DNA from: Galerina marginata
Taxonomy: Eukaryota > Basidiomycota > Agaricomycetes > Agaricales > Galerinaceae
Length of the DNA: 64,000 nucleotides
Assembly: GCA_023014335.1 (NCBI GenBank)
Contig: JAECYW010000016.1
Coordinates: 558,001 to 622,000 of the forward strand
Reading direction: 5' to 3'
Part shown: one piece after another, positions 37,601 to 51,400 of the stretch
How the letters are laid out: each line of letters starts with the position of its first letter
Position numbering within the stretch: the stretch's first letter is position 1
Position numbers and translations under genes: made by a program
Notes under the pieces: generated by a model
Told to the model about the DNA's origin: nothing
Seen by the model: the letters and a program-made list of their open reading frames with translations, nothing else
Database searches by the model: none

Positions 37601-39046
37601 CCAATACCGCTAATTATGTTCGGCATGAGATTGGCTACAATTAGTCAATTTAGGACCTCCTTTTTTGTCCCTTGGTATTTGCCCGCCGTAGGACTTGCCT
37701 GCTTGAGTCGTCACTTGATTACATGAAAGGATTAACTTTGCTATTATAATAATCAAGGCGGAGACCTACTTGGTCTACTGGATTTGCCTTGGACACTTTC
37801 GTCAAAGTCGCACAGGTTTCCCAACTTCAAGAGCCAATGTAGTTTTCTTGATGCGTTGCCAAAGCTAAGTTTTACGAGTGCTGCGGGCTCTAGGCTCTAG
37901 CGCTATTCGCTGTGCATTTGAGCACTGTAACTGGCTTCACACCTGACGGTCCTTCGAAGATTAAAGCGCTATTGGAGAAGTTCAGTGGAATATTGCAGGA
38001 CTAATTGTAGTCGAGTTGGGTGGTCCGTGTGGATATGGGACTCCTACGTTCGGATGTTTTCCTGAATCCCGGCCCGCCGTGGTGCCTGGATTTGGAAAGG
38101 GATTTCTGTCTTTACGGAAAACAATTTCCTCCCTTCATTCGTCAGAGCAATCCACCTCGCCATCGGCCTTGGTGGTTCGCACATCAAAATTGTGTAGGCG
38201 CTGTCTCCTCCCTCTACTTTACGTTCGAGCCCGTTTTAGCCTTCGATTTCTGGGACTTCGTCGTCACTCTCAACCTCCATTCAAGTTCTGTAGCTGGATC
38301 TTCCTCGCTATTGTCAGCCCTGGCGGTTCGTACATCAAAGTCAACGTTCTCAATCTCTTACTTCTCGAGTTTGCGTTTCAATGGCCAATTTCGCTTCGAC
38401 TGTTTGCACCACGACATCGCTTTCAATCGTCGCCTCAAGCTCTTAGGCAGCATTGACATGTGTCGCCGTACCATCGATCTTCAGACGTGTTTGCTTGTCG
38501 ATGTCTGCTGCTTCTAACCCTCGCTCAGCATTGCCTCCGATGATTCATTTCCGTCAATCCTTCAGAAAGTCCTTGCAAAATTCGAGGACGGCGTTTTCTT
38601 CCCAAGTTGGGCCTGAGAGATAAGGAACAGTCCATCGACTAAGTGCGGTGGAGAAAATTTATGCGGCTGGGCCATACCCCGAGATCGAGTTTCTTGAACT
38701 CGTACGATTGATAATGCCGACGCTGCTGCCAGCGCGAAGAAATCGTCGAATGTCAAGAGAGGCCACTTGGCCCTCTGGGCATGGAGAATTGAGCTAGGTG
38801 TTTGCCGCCGATATGTGGTTCTCGGGCTCAGCTGGACCTTGGCCGGCTCTCAAGCACAAGAGCTCGCCGCAGCTAGACCGGCAGGCACGGCGTCTGGGTA
38901 TGCTATTTATAACCAGCCTCCGCTGGATACGGAACCAAATATGCTGTGCAGTCTGTAAGTTTCTACTCTCCATCTAACCACCACTACCAACCACGACGTG
39001 AAGTCAAGTTGGGCAAATATTTCAGTAGCACAACACTCTCCCTGAC
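37601..39046. other. Intergenic; imperfect tandem repeat at 38.16-38.47 kb
   Basis: Two tandem units of about 150 bp start at about 38,165 and 38,318 (GGTTCGCACATCAAA versus GGTTCGTACATCAAA) and diverge strongly after the first 20 bases. Open frames across them shift between units, so I do not call a gene. Confidence 0.35.
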
Positions 39047-40694
39047 ATGGAACATAGACATGACTTCGCAAACCGTCTAAATTTTATTTCACCCATTTCC
39101 CAACTCGACCAAGACGCATTACTGCGCATCTTTAAAATCAACGCCGACATCGGAGCCAGTAAGGCATATTCAATATCTAGTATAAACTCCAAAGTGATCT
39201 GACAACCCTCAAGGATCTGCCGATTTACACCCTCTAGATGTTACTCGCCGCACTTCGCAAGTGTGCCGCTACTGGCGCGAGCTGATCATTGGCTCTCCGT
39301 CAATATGGGGCGGCTTAATTGATCTCGATGTCTTTGCAAAGCAGAAGACAGGTCACTGGAGGAACGAGGTCATGAAGCGGACTGGCCAGGCGCTTCTCTC
39401 AATCGTAGGGGCCGTAAAATCGGACCAGGCAGCAACACTATCGTTTTTCCGTTATTTAATGACCAATCACTGGTCCAGAATTCGGGACTTCCACGTATGG
39501 ATTTCTACCGACGGTTTTGAAAACTCGCTACTGGATATGTTTTGGGAGAATCCCGCCCCAAACCTGGAAAGATTCTCGGTAAATTCTACTGATTCGACGC
39601 TCCATCTTCAGCATTCCGGGCACCTTCGGACGCTATTCTTGGGCAAAGCTCCATCGTTACAATCCTTCCACGGCAACATGCTCGACTTCGACTACCAGGC
39701 GCCCTGGATTCCACAGCTCTATAGCATCGCGCTATCATCTCCGCTTACTGTGATCGGCGCCTTGGAAGTGCTTTCCCGTACACCATGCCTACGGGAGCTT
39801 ATTGTATGGCGCGAAATCGCGCTCCCCTCGATAGAACCACAACATCGATATCAGATTAGCCAAATTACACTCCCAAATCTCCTTTGCATCAAAATTGAAA
39901 ACTGCATCAGGAACTCTGTCACTCTTCTCGAGCATATCGTCCCAGTACCTAAATGTGACCTTTTTCTAATCACCATCGACAACGATCCAAGCAACTTTTC
40001 GAGCATTGACTTTCAATCCTTACACCCTATTGTATCCCGATTCGCCGAGAGCTACTTTAGCTCGACAGATGTAGCGGATCTCACAATCGGAATCACAGCA
40101 CAGACCTTTCTTGGCATTCCTTTCATTGTAGATAAGGCCACTGGGGCTCGGAGTAATGCTCCATTTTGCCTCAACATTACTTGTCGTCCAAGGCTCCCAT
40201 ATGGATCAACCGAATTGCTCCTCAGCACATTCTCGAAATGCCGGCTCTCCACCGTGATAAACTTTGAATTCCTTTTCAGCAGTGCTTGTGGTATTAATCC
40301 AGAAGATCCAGCTATGATTGGGTTGATTTTGGGCCTCACATCGGTGGAGCAGTTGACCATATCGGAGTACGGCCTCAAGTTACTCAACGATGTTTCTCTT
40401 GACAACTCCCGCGTATTCCCCTCTCTAAGAACGGTAAAGCCAAAATATCTAGTCCACGCAACATTGAAATTTCCCGAAACGTTGGTCCTTTTTCTATCAC
40501 GTCGAAAAAAGGCAGGTGTTCCGGTGTTTGTGTTGGATGTTTCCGATCGGGCGATGAACGAAGCGATGGATTGGGGCTTTTTGGATGAAGTGAAGGATTT
40601 GAGGGTAATATGGGAAGTGAGCAAAGTTGTCGCCGAGTATGTTTGTGGATCTGGGGAACGACAACGGTTGCACCTTTGGTATTTGAAGAGGTAA
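39047..40694 (+). CDS. F-box protein (second, unrelated)
   Basis: Two exons: 39047-39158 and 39214-40694. The intron is 55 nt and the sum 1593 nt (530 aa). The N-terminus carries an F-box of the type usual in Agaricomycetes: ISPISQLDQDALLRIFKIN, then VCRYWRELIIGSPSIWGGLI. The intron interrupts it where this family normally has one. The remainder is a leucine-rich, solenoid-like region (LRTLFLGKAPSLQSF, LRELIVWREIALPSI, VEQLTISEYGLKLL) with no other domain. It is a probable substrate adaptor for an SCF ubiquitin ligase; the target is unknown. Such genes are highly expanded in mushrooms. Confidence 0.85.
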
Positions 40695-43600
40695 TTGGCA
40701 GGATGGTCTTGTATAAATTAGGCACTTAATACAGCTCTAATATCGGGTCAAAGTTGCAATCTCGAATTCAAATTCAAGGCCAAGGTTTACTCGAAGCAAC
40801 ATTCAATGTGCGGCTGTAAGCGCCTTAAGCTCCTGGACAGCACCAATGCTCGGATTTGGTATTGTGGCTATCACTGCATTCGGGACAATGCTGATAAGCA
40901 GGCTCAATCGACATCTGCTCACCTTCAACGACGCCGGAGAGTATTGTAGATCCCGAGGGTCTGTGAAAGAACTCAAAATCCTCGAGCGATAAGCCAGAAG
41001 ACACCGGGATTCAGACGCCGATGTCCACGTCACGGCGGTGTCGATGTCGTCAGTCAGCGAGCACGATGACACTAATAGACTGAGTCGCTCGAGCCGCGAG
41101 CGATATGAGGCAGCTGCATTCCAGAATCCGAGACGCCGTCGCGCCGATTCAGACAGAGGGACTCGCGGAGGATGGAACGTGAAGTTCGATTGGGTACGTA
41201 CTTGGAACTGAAGCACACAATAAAGAATACTGGAGTGTCGAGACGGTCAGCAAGGGAAGGTTCAAGATTCCCTTTAGTCGAGCGATTGTACCGTAGCGAT
41301 CGCTAATAGGGCTTTATCGATATCATCAGCAGGTTAAATAAATTCTCGAGTCGAGGCGTGTAGTCAAGCAGCTGGGTAATTCAGGGATAAAGTTCGAGAA
41401 ACCCAATATTGTATAGACTTTGGACAATTTGGAACTTTGGAACGTCGTGCTCTTCGTGTCCTTCGGTGACGCCATTCCGGGAACGGGGCCGAAGTCTTTG
41501 GCTTTCAAACCAAACATCGACAATCGAATCTGTCCCCTTCTTCCGTCAAGCACCATGAGCCAGTTTTTCCAATCGACTTATCGTACCAGCGCACCATTTC
41601 CTTTATTCTTCATAGAACGATAGCCAAATGAAGAGGGTACTAGTCAGTCCTATATATTCTCTTCTTTAAGCTTGGCTTACCCTGGACTTTGCACCTCCAG
41701 TGTGCACCTTCTTGATTAGATTTTAGACCCTCAAGCATGTTCGTTTGATGTTCGTTGCGGATTCTGCTTCGACGCGATAAAGAAGCTGACTATGGCCTCT
41801 CAGTACGTGTATGGCTTTAGGGAAATAAAGAATTTAGGTTGATAAACTCTTCCTCAGAAGTTCTGAAGACCCGCGTTCGTGAGGCTCAGGCTAACCCTCA
41901 TCGCATGCCGAGCTCAACGAAGAAAGCCAATCACACCACCGACCCCCCGCCACAGTCTCTCGGAAGAGCTGCCCAGTTTTGATTTCCGTGTCTCAGCCCA
42001 CGCCTATTCCACTGGATGTTTTGGATCCAACTTCGACCTGTTCGTACACGAGCACAAGGGGAAGATTCGGAAGAAATGACCTACGCTGCGTTCGATTCTG
42101 GGCATCATGCCACACGTCCTCGACCTTTCGCACCTCCAGTGCCCAACTTTACTCTTAGGAGGCCGATCATCCGACATTTGGGAAGAGGAGCGGACGGTTC
42201 TCATACCCCCGACTTCATATCTCTAGCCCTTCTTATAGTCCCTGCCACAAGCACCCACCCACCACAGACCAGGCGACAATCGACACGCAATTAAGTCTCT
42301 TCGGCAGGGAAGACCACATTTGACCTCGATTTCTGGACGTTAATATGACGGCCTTCACGCAACTCGTGGCGATGTCTCTAAGCATGTATCATACGGGATC
42401 TGGGGCGGCTACTACTCGAGTATGAAGGGGGCGAAGTTGGCACAGCGGAACTTGGGGCTCTGATTCGATGGATGCCGTTGGACATCGTCGTTGCTGACGG
42501 CCTGTAACTGCCAGCACAGCCGCTCCTTCTCTAGATTGCAGGGTGAAATACTTGAGGGGGGAGGAAAATGAGCGAGGGATGGACTGTGAAAACGACGAGG
42601 TCGGGAAGTAACGGAACGGGACTCTCCTGGAGAATTTGGGCTGAAGGAAGGAGATATTGCCGGCGTTGCTCGAGCTCGATTCATCGCGGTCGATCTGGAT
42701 TACTCCGAATCGTTACTGTGAGTACGACTATACCTGCTTTTTCGTCTTCTAATTGAAAACTCCCAGCTTCAGCCCGCGACCGAGTTCGATCTTCACCAGG
42801 ATAGGCTACTGTATGCCGCCGAACTTGCCCGCACCGACACCCGCTCACACTTTCAACAGAAATGTTATAACCCTATCCTTCTAGGTGCGGCATGACAGCC
42901 TTCCTGCCTACGAACAATAGCCATTCAATATTCAAGAGGCACGAAATTGCCAAACCTGGTACACCCCGTCCATCCCTCTCCTTCCTTTCCACCCACATTC
43001 ACTTTGCTAGCCCCAAAAACCTCAGTCCTTCACCCTGCTGCAAGACGACGACCTTCAAGCAATTCTCTCTGCCGCCGCACGCACCTGCGTCGACACCTAC
43101 ATACTTGAATGTCGTCTAACCCAGTTTGCCGTGCGTTTGGGCACCAGGTTCGCGGCCCTTGGACGATGACACCCAGTGGGAGGAGGTCTATGGAGGCATG
43201 TACTTTGATGGTAGACGTGCGGGCTGGTGGGACTAGAGTCTGTTTTCGCAAGCGAGAAGGAAGGAAGAGGGTTCTGACACACCGGAACCGCCGGGCCGCG
43301 GCTTTGCTTGCTTTCAGAAGAGGTTTTTCGCGTGTTCGAAATCCATTCCTGTCCTCCATCTATCAGCGTCATCCACCATACCACCGTCAGCCTGCAAGTG
43401 GCTACAACCTCTGAACTCGCCTTCATCCAGCCCTCGTTTTCGTCGATGTTCTCGCTCCTCATTGTCACTCACCTGGGCCGTCCACACAACACCGAACAAC
43501 CATCGCACGCGAGAACCTCAACCTCCCTCTTATATTCCACCTTGAAGCTATGATGGCCTGTCGGCAAGGTGGTGACTACGTAATCCCGGCTGGTTTACCT

Positions 43601-44470
43601 GCAGAGGTCGAGATTTTCGAACCCGGGCGATCTATCACGCCGATGGCGTTGCTAGCTTGAAAGAGTTAACGAACGTTGATGGGCGTGACGATAACCTCTG
43701 GGCATGGCACAAGGAGATGGGATGGAGGTCCTGACATTGGCCTTGTGTCTGTAGATGGGCGTGGAGGACGGTGGGAGGTTTAGAGGATGGATCTGTGCGG
43801 CGAGAGGATGGAAGTGTGGAGGCGGGTCGAGGGGAAGAACTACCCTTCCACTGGTAGACGGTTGTGGTGGGTGGGGTTTACGTGGACGTGGACGTGGGAT
43901 GAACAATGCCCTCATGAGCGAGAATGAAGAGGAGGAGACGAGATGGTTCCTAGGCTGGGCTCGCTGTTGGACCTGCCGATAGAATCTGAACATTTTCTCT
44001 TTTAAGCCCAAGTGGACCTACGAGCAGCTGAGCTACACATCCGGCAGTGGCAGCTGTTGCTCGTATCGCCAGGATACTCTCGAGGTTGGCTCCAACTGAA
44101 CTTGCGTATGGTGGCTACGTTTTTTGGAATGGCTCAGCAAACGAGGATCACATTTAGCCACTTGGGAGCTCGGAGTTCGGGCCAGTCCCCCTAGCGTAGT
44201 GTGATTTATGCTGTCGACGCAGCTACGGGGCGTGTAGGGCTATACTTGACCATGTGTCGTGAGGCGAGCTGGTGGGAGGACATCCCTAGCTGGAAATCGC
44301 ATGAATGTAGAGGACAGATTGGTTCCAGGATAAACAAACTTCATTTCCGAAATGAAATCCAAATAAATGCCTGTTCGCGTCACATTATAACTGCGGGACC
44401 ACGTCGAATCCTTCTTTCCTCACACATGCCAGGCCCAAATCACAAATTCACGTATCGCCATCGCACTGTG
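40695..44470. other. Gene-poor stretch with coding remnants
   Basis: Apart from the 42.76-43.23 kb remnant listed separately, I see only overlapping frames. A 137-codon minus-strand frame at 41,216-40,803 is Ser/Arg/Leu-rich and unconvincing. Confidence 0.3.
42760..43230 (+). pseudogene. Decayed protein-coding remnant, family unknown
   Basis: Two segments read like conserved protein. The first (about 42,775-42,890) contains DRLLYAAELARTDTRSHFQQ. The second (about 43,030-43,155) contains LQDDDLQAILSAAARTCVDT. The second runs into a stop, but continues in the next frame as DDDTQWEEVYGGMYFDG, suggesting a one-base frameshift at about 43,155. A stop follows the first segment at about 42,893. I do not recognise the family. 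Confidence 0.35.
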
Positions 44471-45200
44471 GGAAGAAAATACAGCAATATATGGTGCTGA
44501 CACAGCAATTATCCAATTTTCGGCACCAAAAAATGCTGTACACCCTTTTCGGTGTTTAAACTACGGCAAGGATTGATGTCGGGGAACAAGGATCACTGAT
44601 GTCCCTGCCGCACACCTAAATATAGTGCGCGCAGAACACCAATATTTCCTGTCATCGTCAAACAGCATACTGTGGGGTGCACCGAACACGAATATTTCCT
44701 CCTTCCCCTAAATATGCATTATAGCACTAGAATTTCGTCATAAGAGGGAAAAGGGTTACTCCACAGTCATAAAACTGACATCCTAGCCCTATTATTTGTA
44801 AAACACCAAGGATTCCTGTTTGTAAACATGATATATTGCTGTTCTAAGTAGTAAACATGAGAAAAAAACCGTATACAAAACATCAATAAAAGCTGAGTGA
44901 AAAACATTAAAATTTCTAGTTCACCAAAAACACAAACTTCCTGTCTCTAATGAGGGAGCAGACACTCCATGAGTCATTTCAAGTCAATCTGGGTGGAGAA
45001 AATGATTTGACGAGGCGCGTACACACAGCGCCGTCGAGGAATTCTAAGCACTTCGACGGTGTGCGGACTTAGCGTTCTCGGCGTGTCATGTTTCTAAAAA
45101 TAACTTCAACCTTGTCAAACGTGCCGAAGTCCGAATGTCACATGATTGCATAACACACGCGTGTCACTTGCCACGTCAGTTACCCATCTACCATGACCTT
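44471..45200. other. AT-rich, palindrome-rich sequence 5' of the Helitron genes
   Basis: It has no gene. It contains recurring words such as ACACCAATATTTCCT/GAACACGAATATTTCCT, and an inverted pair of ACAGCAATATAT at 44,484 (+) and 44,833 (-). The same word occurs inside the 50.8-51.4 kb insertion. It may include the left part of the Helitron or another miniature element; no boundaries are visible. Confidence 0.35.
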
Positions 45201-45574
45201 CCCCCACCCCCACCCGGGCCCACCGCGGTGTTACCGTCATCTACGGCAGTGACGACAGCTGGAGCGTCGAATGGGGTACAGAGCAGCTACATTGAGCGGG
45301 AAAGGCACAAGGTAAGCAGCTGGCCACTTACCTCACCCTCACTAACGACCATTCTGTTTGCCCCAGACACTGACCGCGGCCGCACCGCTTCGGACAACGT
45401 GTCCTTCCCAACTGGCCAAATTCACGACACCACTGTAATAGGTATGTGGCGAATTACAGGATACTTGCTAATCTTCAAGTAGAAATGCTAGGGCCCGTCT
45501 CCACCCCCTTTCCAGCCCTTACGACACCACGAGCGCGACATGCAGGACGTATCCGAGCCCACAACACCGAGTTA

Positions 45575-45870
45575 CGCCGATCTGCTGAACCCACCACGTT
45601 AGCCTCTCACGTCTCGCAGTCACTGGCTGCACTGCGACCGCTTCCACTGCCCTCCACCTCTGCCGCTGCCGCCAATCTGCTGAACCCCACCACGTTCGCC
45701 TCTCGCGCGTCTCGCAGTCACTGCCTGCATCACGACCGCTTCCACTGCACCCCACCACTGCCGCCGCCGCCAACCTGCTGGACCCCACCGCATTCACCTT
45801 TCGCGTCTCGCAGTCACTGGCCGCACCGCGACCCCTTTCACTGCATCCGCCTCTGCCGCCGTCGCCGCAT
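45575..45870 (+). repeat. Tandem repeat, three units of about 95-98 bp
   Basis: Units begin near 45,581, 45,676 and 45,774 (TCTGCTGAACCCCACCACGT-like starts). Each contains CTCGCAGTCACTGGC and a CCGCTTCCACTGC segment. The frames across it are Arg/His/Pro-rich in every reading and are not taken as a gene. Confidence 0.8.
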
Positions 45871-46718
45871 GGGACATTTGTGGTTGCTGGACACCACCTC
45901 ACCATGTACTCCGTCTATTCCCCGCTGCGGAGACCATGCAAGATCACTTGAGGCACGGAAACGGACAGCGGAAATGAAGCAGAGCGGGAACCGGGGCGAG
46001 TGGACGAGGAGCTAGCTACGAGGTAAAGTGGGATTTTTTTTTTGCTGTTGCGCCTGGACTCACTACCCCATATCTCACCCAGATAACGAGACCAGACCAG
46101 GTTCTTGTTGCGAGTAGAACCACACCCTTCCTATGTATTTAATCTAATCGATAGACTTATTTAATCCTATTTAACAATTGGAAGTTGTGTTTCTCACGGG
46201 AGACAAAGAGACATTCTCATTGGCTACTGATGAATCATGACGTCATGGGAAACTGCACGCGGTTGAGGACCGTTGAGATCGCATTCGTGTCTCTCTTCTT
46301 CAACCGCATCGTGCGTTCTCTCCACTCTGCTTTCCCTCTACTACGAGCCTCCTCTCCCTAACCTGGTCTACTTTACAGAGAATGGAGCTGTATATTTTGT
46401 CTATTGAATTTAATGTAAACTTTTGTGTGACTGTCCCTTTGTGTGTGATTCAACAAGAGAATGCTGTCCAGTGTTTTCCTGTATTCATGTATTCAGCACG
46501 TTTTGTAGTTTGACGAAACCGCTGAGCTGGCCAGTAGCTTTCTGTTTTGGGCCGGTCCGCTTTCTCGAATGTTCGACCCTTACAACGGCGCCGGGGAGCG
46601 TGTTTCAGCATTGCAAAGGTGCCATCGTATTGCAAACAAAAACGAACACCCCCGCAAACAGCTCTGCTACCGACAATATGTGAGTAGTTCTTCTCTTCCA
46701 TTCCCCATAGATATTCAT

Positions 46719-48369
46719 ATGCCATTCAATAGGCCTTACAAAAAGCCCAATACGTCTCAACAACATCAAAGCCGGATACGCGAAGCACTTCGACAACGTA
46801 CTACCAATGTGGATGAAAGTCCTCACCGCCGTCGAACTCCAGCCGCAAGACCTGAAACACCTACTCCACCACCCGGGGCTACTGAAAGGGCACGGACGCG
46901 GGCACGACAATCAGCACGCGACATTCGGGACAATGACCTTGAGGACAGTCCCAGAAGGCGCCGTCCCCGTGAAACACAGGATGAAAATCAAGCACGCAAC
47001 GTGTCTAGCAGTGGAGGATCAGTAATGAGGCATGGTTTGGGAAATAGGGTACGTCGTATTAAACCAACCTATGCCATACCTGATCTCATCTTCCTTCTTC
47101 TAGATAGCCCTTGCTCCCATTTCGAACCACCTCTTATTACCAAGCCCTCCTTCTACCCAGATGGCTGTTGGCACCAATCATCAAATCATTTCACGCAGGC
47201 AGCAGGCGCAATTACCTCCAAGTAGAAGGTCTGCGGCTCAGCAACATCTTTACCAACAGGCACACCTCCAGCGCGAACAAGCTTCGCAGGCTACTGACCA
47301 GACTCCTGTTCGAGGCTCAGATATACCACGAGGAGGACTTGCTGCCCAAGGTCAACCCGCCACAGAAACTCCAAGCGGCAACCAAGGTTTTTATCATATC
47401 ATTGTACTTTGTTTATACATTAATTTTTATTTGTTAAATAGCGCCTCCTAATGCCCGGTCTCTAGCTCAGCGTCGCCGCCGCGAGCGTGAAAGACAAGAA
47501 CGACTACAACAACGTAATGAGAGTCGCCGAAATGACCAAGGTATGTGAGATCACATATTTCGGGTGCTTAATTACATGCTGATAATTAAGACAGGTGGAC
47601 AGGACCATACTCGAGGATCAAGGACACGGACACCTCATCAAGTTGCCCCTTCCACTCCAGTAAGCAATGCTGGGCGTGCAGTGAGTGCATTCTGTTTTGC
47701 TTTATTGAATTTTACTTATTTCCTGCAAGCTGAATGCCAGGGTTCTCGACGCTCGCGTTGAAGGTGCGAGACAGCGGCGCAATGCAGATAGTATCCCTCC
47801 CCACCCACGGACTCCTTCTCCAACCTATGAAGCACTCCGACCTGAAGACGCTGAGAGGATTCAAAGAAATCAACAGCTGTCAGGACATGAAGTTCAGGCA
47901 GGTGGTCATTCAAACAATAGAAGGGATAGACATCCTGCTGTTGGTCCATCTCAAGGAGGAGGGTCAGTTATGAGAGATGTGCCGAGGAATAGGGTGAGTA
48001 ACTATCATGTCATTTTAAATCCGAGCCTGATCTTTGCATTTTAAGGTGTCTCCTGCTCCTATTCCTGTCCCACCGAGCCCACCGCCTACGCAGATGGCTA
48101 CTGGCGCAAATTGTCAACACAATCCGCTCTCACGGCCGGTTCCAGATATTACGCACAATCATCGGCCTGATAATGATGGTATGTTTCCAAAATTTCCTTT
48201 AGCTGTTCTAGATAAGCTCATTGCTCGATAGATCTTCCCCCCCTCATCCCTGATGAAGACTCGGATGATGAAGGTGATGAAGAAGATCCGGACAGAGAGG
48301 AAGAGGAGCAGCAAGAGAATAGTCGAGAATGAGCAGGACGTGTTATCAGGGAAGAAATAGTCCTGCAGC
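46719..48369 (+). CDS. Helitron Rep-helicase, N-terminal Gln/Arg-rich exons
   Basis: The frame opens at ATG 46719 (MPFNRPYKKPNTSQQHQSR). It continues through several short exons separated by introns with GT..AG ends (for example after GLGNR at about 47,046 and after a Gln-rich exon at about 47,385). The sequence is highly basic and Gln/Arg/Pro-rich, as in the N-termini of fungal Helitron proteins, and becomes acidic at the end (EEDPDREEEEQQEN). An in-frame TGA at 48,330-48,332 interrupts the last exon before the splice at about 48,370 into the Rep part. Exact exon limits are not resolved. Confidence 0.5.
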
Positions 48370-48425
48370 CAGGTGTGAATGGTTTCCGTTCTATTATTTA
48401 TGATCTAATTTATGTATCCAAATAG

Positions 48426-51400
48426 CTCTACGAGCACGTCCTAATCGTCGTCGCGTTCGCGGTCCAGATCTGTTTTGCATCGCACGGAAACCTTATGAGG
48501 ATATTGAGGAGCGCCATTACCTCGGACATATGGATGTACAATGTCCTAATTGCGGGGCCCTACACTGGCTTGCTGAGAAATACTCATCGAGCAGCCAACG
48601 AAATCCCAGGTTCGGTACATGTTGTTCGGAGGGCCGAGTACTTTTACCAGTGTCAGAAGCCCCGCCCGAGCCCCTCCGCACACTCTTAACCTCTGATGAC
48701 AATGACTCGAAATCCTTTAGGGAGGACATCTGGAAATATAATCGCGCACTGGCTTTTACTTCCCTTGGCGTCACGGAGGATCACTCGATCAACCGTGGAC
48801 GAGGTTTGCCTGTCTTTCGTATCTGTGGAGAACTTTGTCACAACTCCGGTGCTTTGGTCCCATCTGGGAATAACCCCCCTCGATATGCCCAACTCTACAT
48901 TTACGAACCTCGAGCTGCTCTTGAATCACGTATGGCCCAGAACCAAGCTTTGTCACGAAATACCATGCAGGGTCTTCAGGATATGCTCCTTCAGCACCAT
49001 CAATACACTCCTGTTTTTAAACATGCACACGAAATTCTCCGTGACTACAATGGGCCTGTAGAAGACGCAGAGGTTCGTCTTCGTGTTGCACCTGGACTTG
49101 ACAAACGGCGATACAATTTGCCGACTGCAGACGAGGTTGCGGTGATTTTGCCAGGTGCACAATTCAAGACACCTCGCGACATCGTGCTTCGTAACCGTGC
49201 AGGGCCGTTATATCGAATAAGTGACTTGCATCCTGCATATGCCCCACTTCAATACCCACTGCTCTTTCCTCGGGGGGAAAATGGATGGCACCCTGACATG
49301 GTTTTACGTGAAACCATTCGGCAACGTGAGATCCGGCTCCAACGTGCACAGCAACGTCGAGAAACACGGATTCAACGTGGCCTAAACAACTCCCATCCGA
49401 CCCGCGAAACTGCAGAATCAAGAAGACTGACGCTTTGTCGCTACGTCTCTTTTCGCATTCATTCTCGGCCAGAAGAATTCAACATACTGCTGCATGGTGG
49501 TCGTCTTTTTACGCGGTATATGGTTGATATGTTCGCGTCACTTGACCAGAGCAGGCTACGCTTCCTCGAAGACAATCAACCACGAATCCGAGCCGCACAT
49601 TTCAGTGGACTTGAGGATGCGATGATGGATGATGGTGACAATGCTGACCTCCATGAGCTGGGCCAACGCATCATTCTTCCCTCTTCCTATATAGGTGGTC
49701 CACGACATATGACACAGCGTTTTCAAGATGCTATGGCAATTGCACGTTATTTTCGTAAAGTCGATATCTTTCTCACAATGACAACCAACCCACACTGGAA
49801 GGAAATTGAAGACGAACTCCTTCCTAACCAGACCTCCTACGATCGTCCGGATTTGGTGGCTCGCGTATTTCAGATGAAAAAGGATGCTCTCATTGACTAC
49901 ATTTACAAGCACGGAATCTTTGGGAGGGCTGTTGCCTATGTGTACACAATTGAATTCCAGAAGCGAGGTTTGCCTCATATTCACCTCCTAATTTTTCTCA
50001 AAGAACCCTATAAGCTGTTGACACCTGAAGCAATCGACTCCTGTATCTGGGCACGTTGGCCTGATCCTGAAACGCAACCACTCTTATTTGAGACTGTCAA
50101 GCGATGCATGGTACATGGACCATGTGGGGTCTTGAACCCAAATGCACCGTGCATGGTTGACGGAAAATGCAGCAAAGGTTATCCCAAAAATTTCCAGGAT
50201 TCAACGAGCATGGACAGGAATGGCTATCCCCTTTACTTCCGACCCGACGATGGAAGGAAATACAAGGTTGGGAATCATTGGTTGGATAACCGGTGGATTG
50301 TCCCCTACCCTCCCTGGCCCTGCGCATTTTTTGACTGCCACATGAATGCTGAATGTGCAACGTCAATCGGTAGCATCAAGTATCCCTTCAAATATGTCCA
50401 TAAAGGCCCAGACCGTGCATTGTTGGAGTATCAGAGGGACGAGATTCGACGGTGGATAGATGGCCGATATATCTCTCCTCCTGAGGCTTCATGGCGGATC
50501 CTCCGATTTGAAATGCATGACCAGGTTCCGGCTGTTGTCCGTCTTCAAGTTCATCTCGAGGGGCATCATATGGTGACATTTAATCCTAACGATAACATTG
50601 AAGATGTTGTGCTGCGTGGTGCTCAAGAACGAACAACACTCACCGCTTACTTTGAAGCCAATGCAAACACTGGGCCCTTAGGAGCTGAAGCACGAAAGCA
50701 TACTTATCAGGAATTTCCTCAGTACTTCACCTGGGATAATGTTGGGAAGCAATGGAATCTACGGAAACAAAAAGGGTTCTCTCTTGGTCGGATGTACTTT
50801 ATCAAGCCTACAGCTGGTGAACAATACTACCTGCAAGGGGTACTCGGGATCTTTATAACGGACCCGGGGTTGGGTGGTTGGTTCGGCCGTCAGGCCGCTA
50901 ATTTTTTTTTTGACCTACCTATTTTTTGACGGAAAATGGCGGAAAACATCTCTGCCAAGAGGCCAAAGTTTGTAGAATATTTGTAGAATGGCTTTAATCA
51001 TTGTTACGCCACTGGTAATCTGAAATTATCTCACAAACCTACCGTTGAGCTGTTTTACTTGGCTCAAGACTGCTGTATTACCGGAGAATCAAGCTGACTA
51101 TTTAGCACTGTATTTCCATCATGGTGAATACAGCAATATATTGTACCATGTCCATGATGTCAATTTTCTATGCATCAGGCTGACAGGCTCAGCAACTGTG
51201 CCAGTGTACATACATTGGTAGCCAAAAGCTGGAAACACCGTTCAAGGACGGTATCGCCGCCGAGTCGGGGACTCGCGGCTCTGCAAAAAGTACCGTCATG
51301 ACGTAATATTTCCTAATATAGGTGTGTGCCTGATTACGTTGGCTGGTTGGTTCAACAAATGTCCGCTAAAAAAAAATTGGAACCCCAGGTCCAATTTTTT

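Noticed and set aside
38016..38517. Two overlapping plus-strand frames of about 150-165 codons
   Set aside because: They overlap in different frames over an imperfect tandem repeat and share no recognisable motif; the repeat itself explains the openness.
45446..46015. 189-codon frame over the minisatellite
   Set aside because: All frames on both strands are open through the repeat, and composition (His/Arg/Pro/Cys) follows the DNA repeat rather than a protein.
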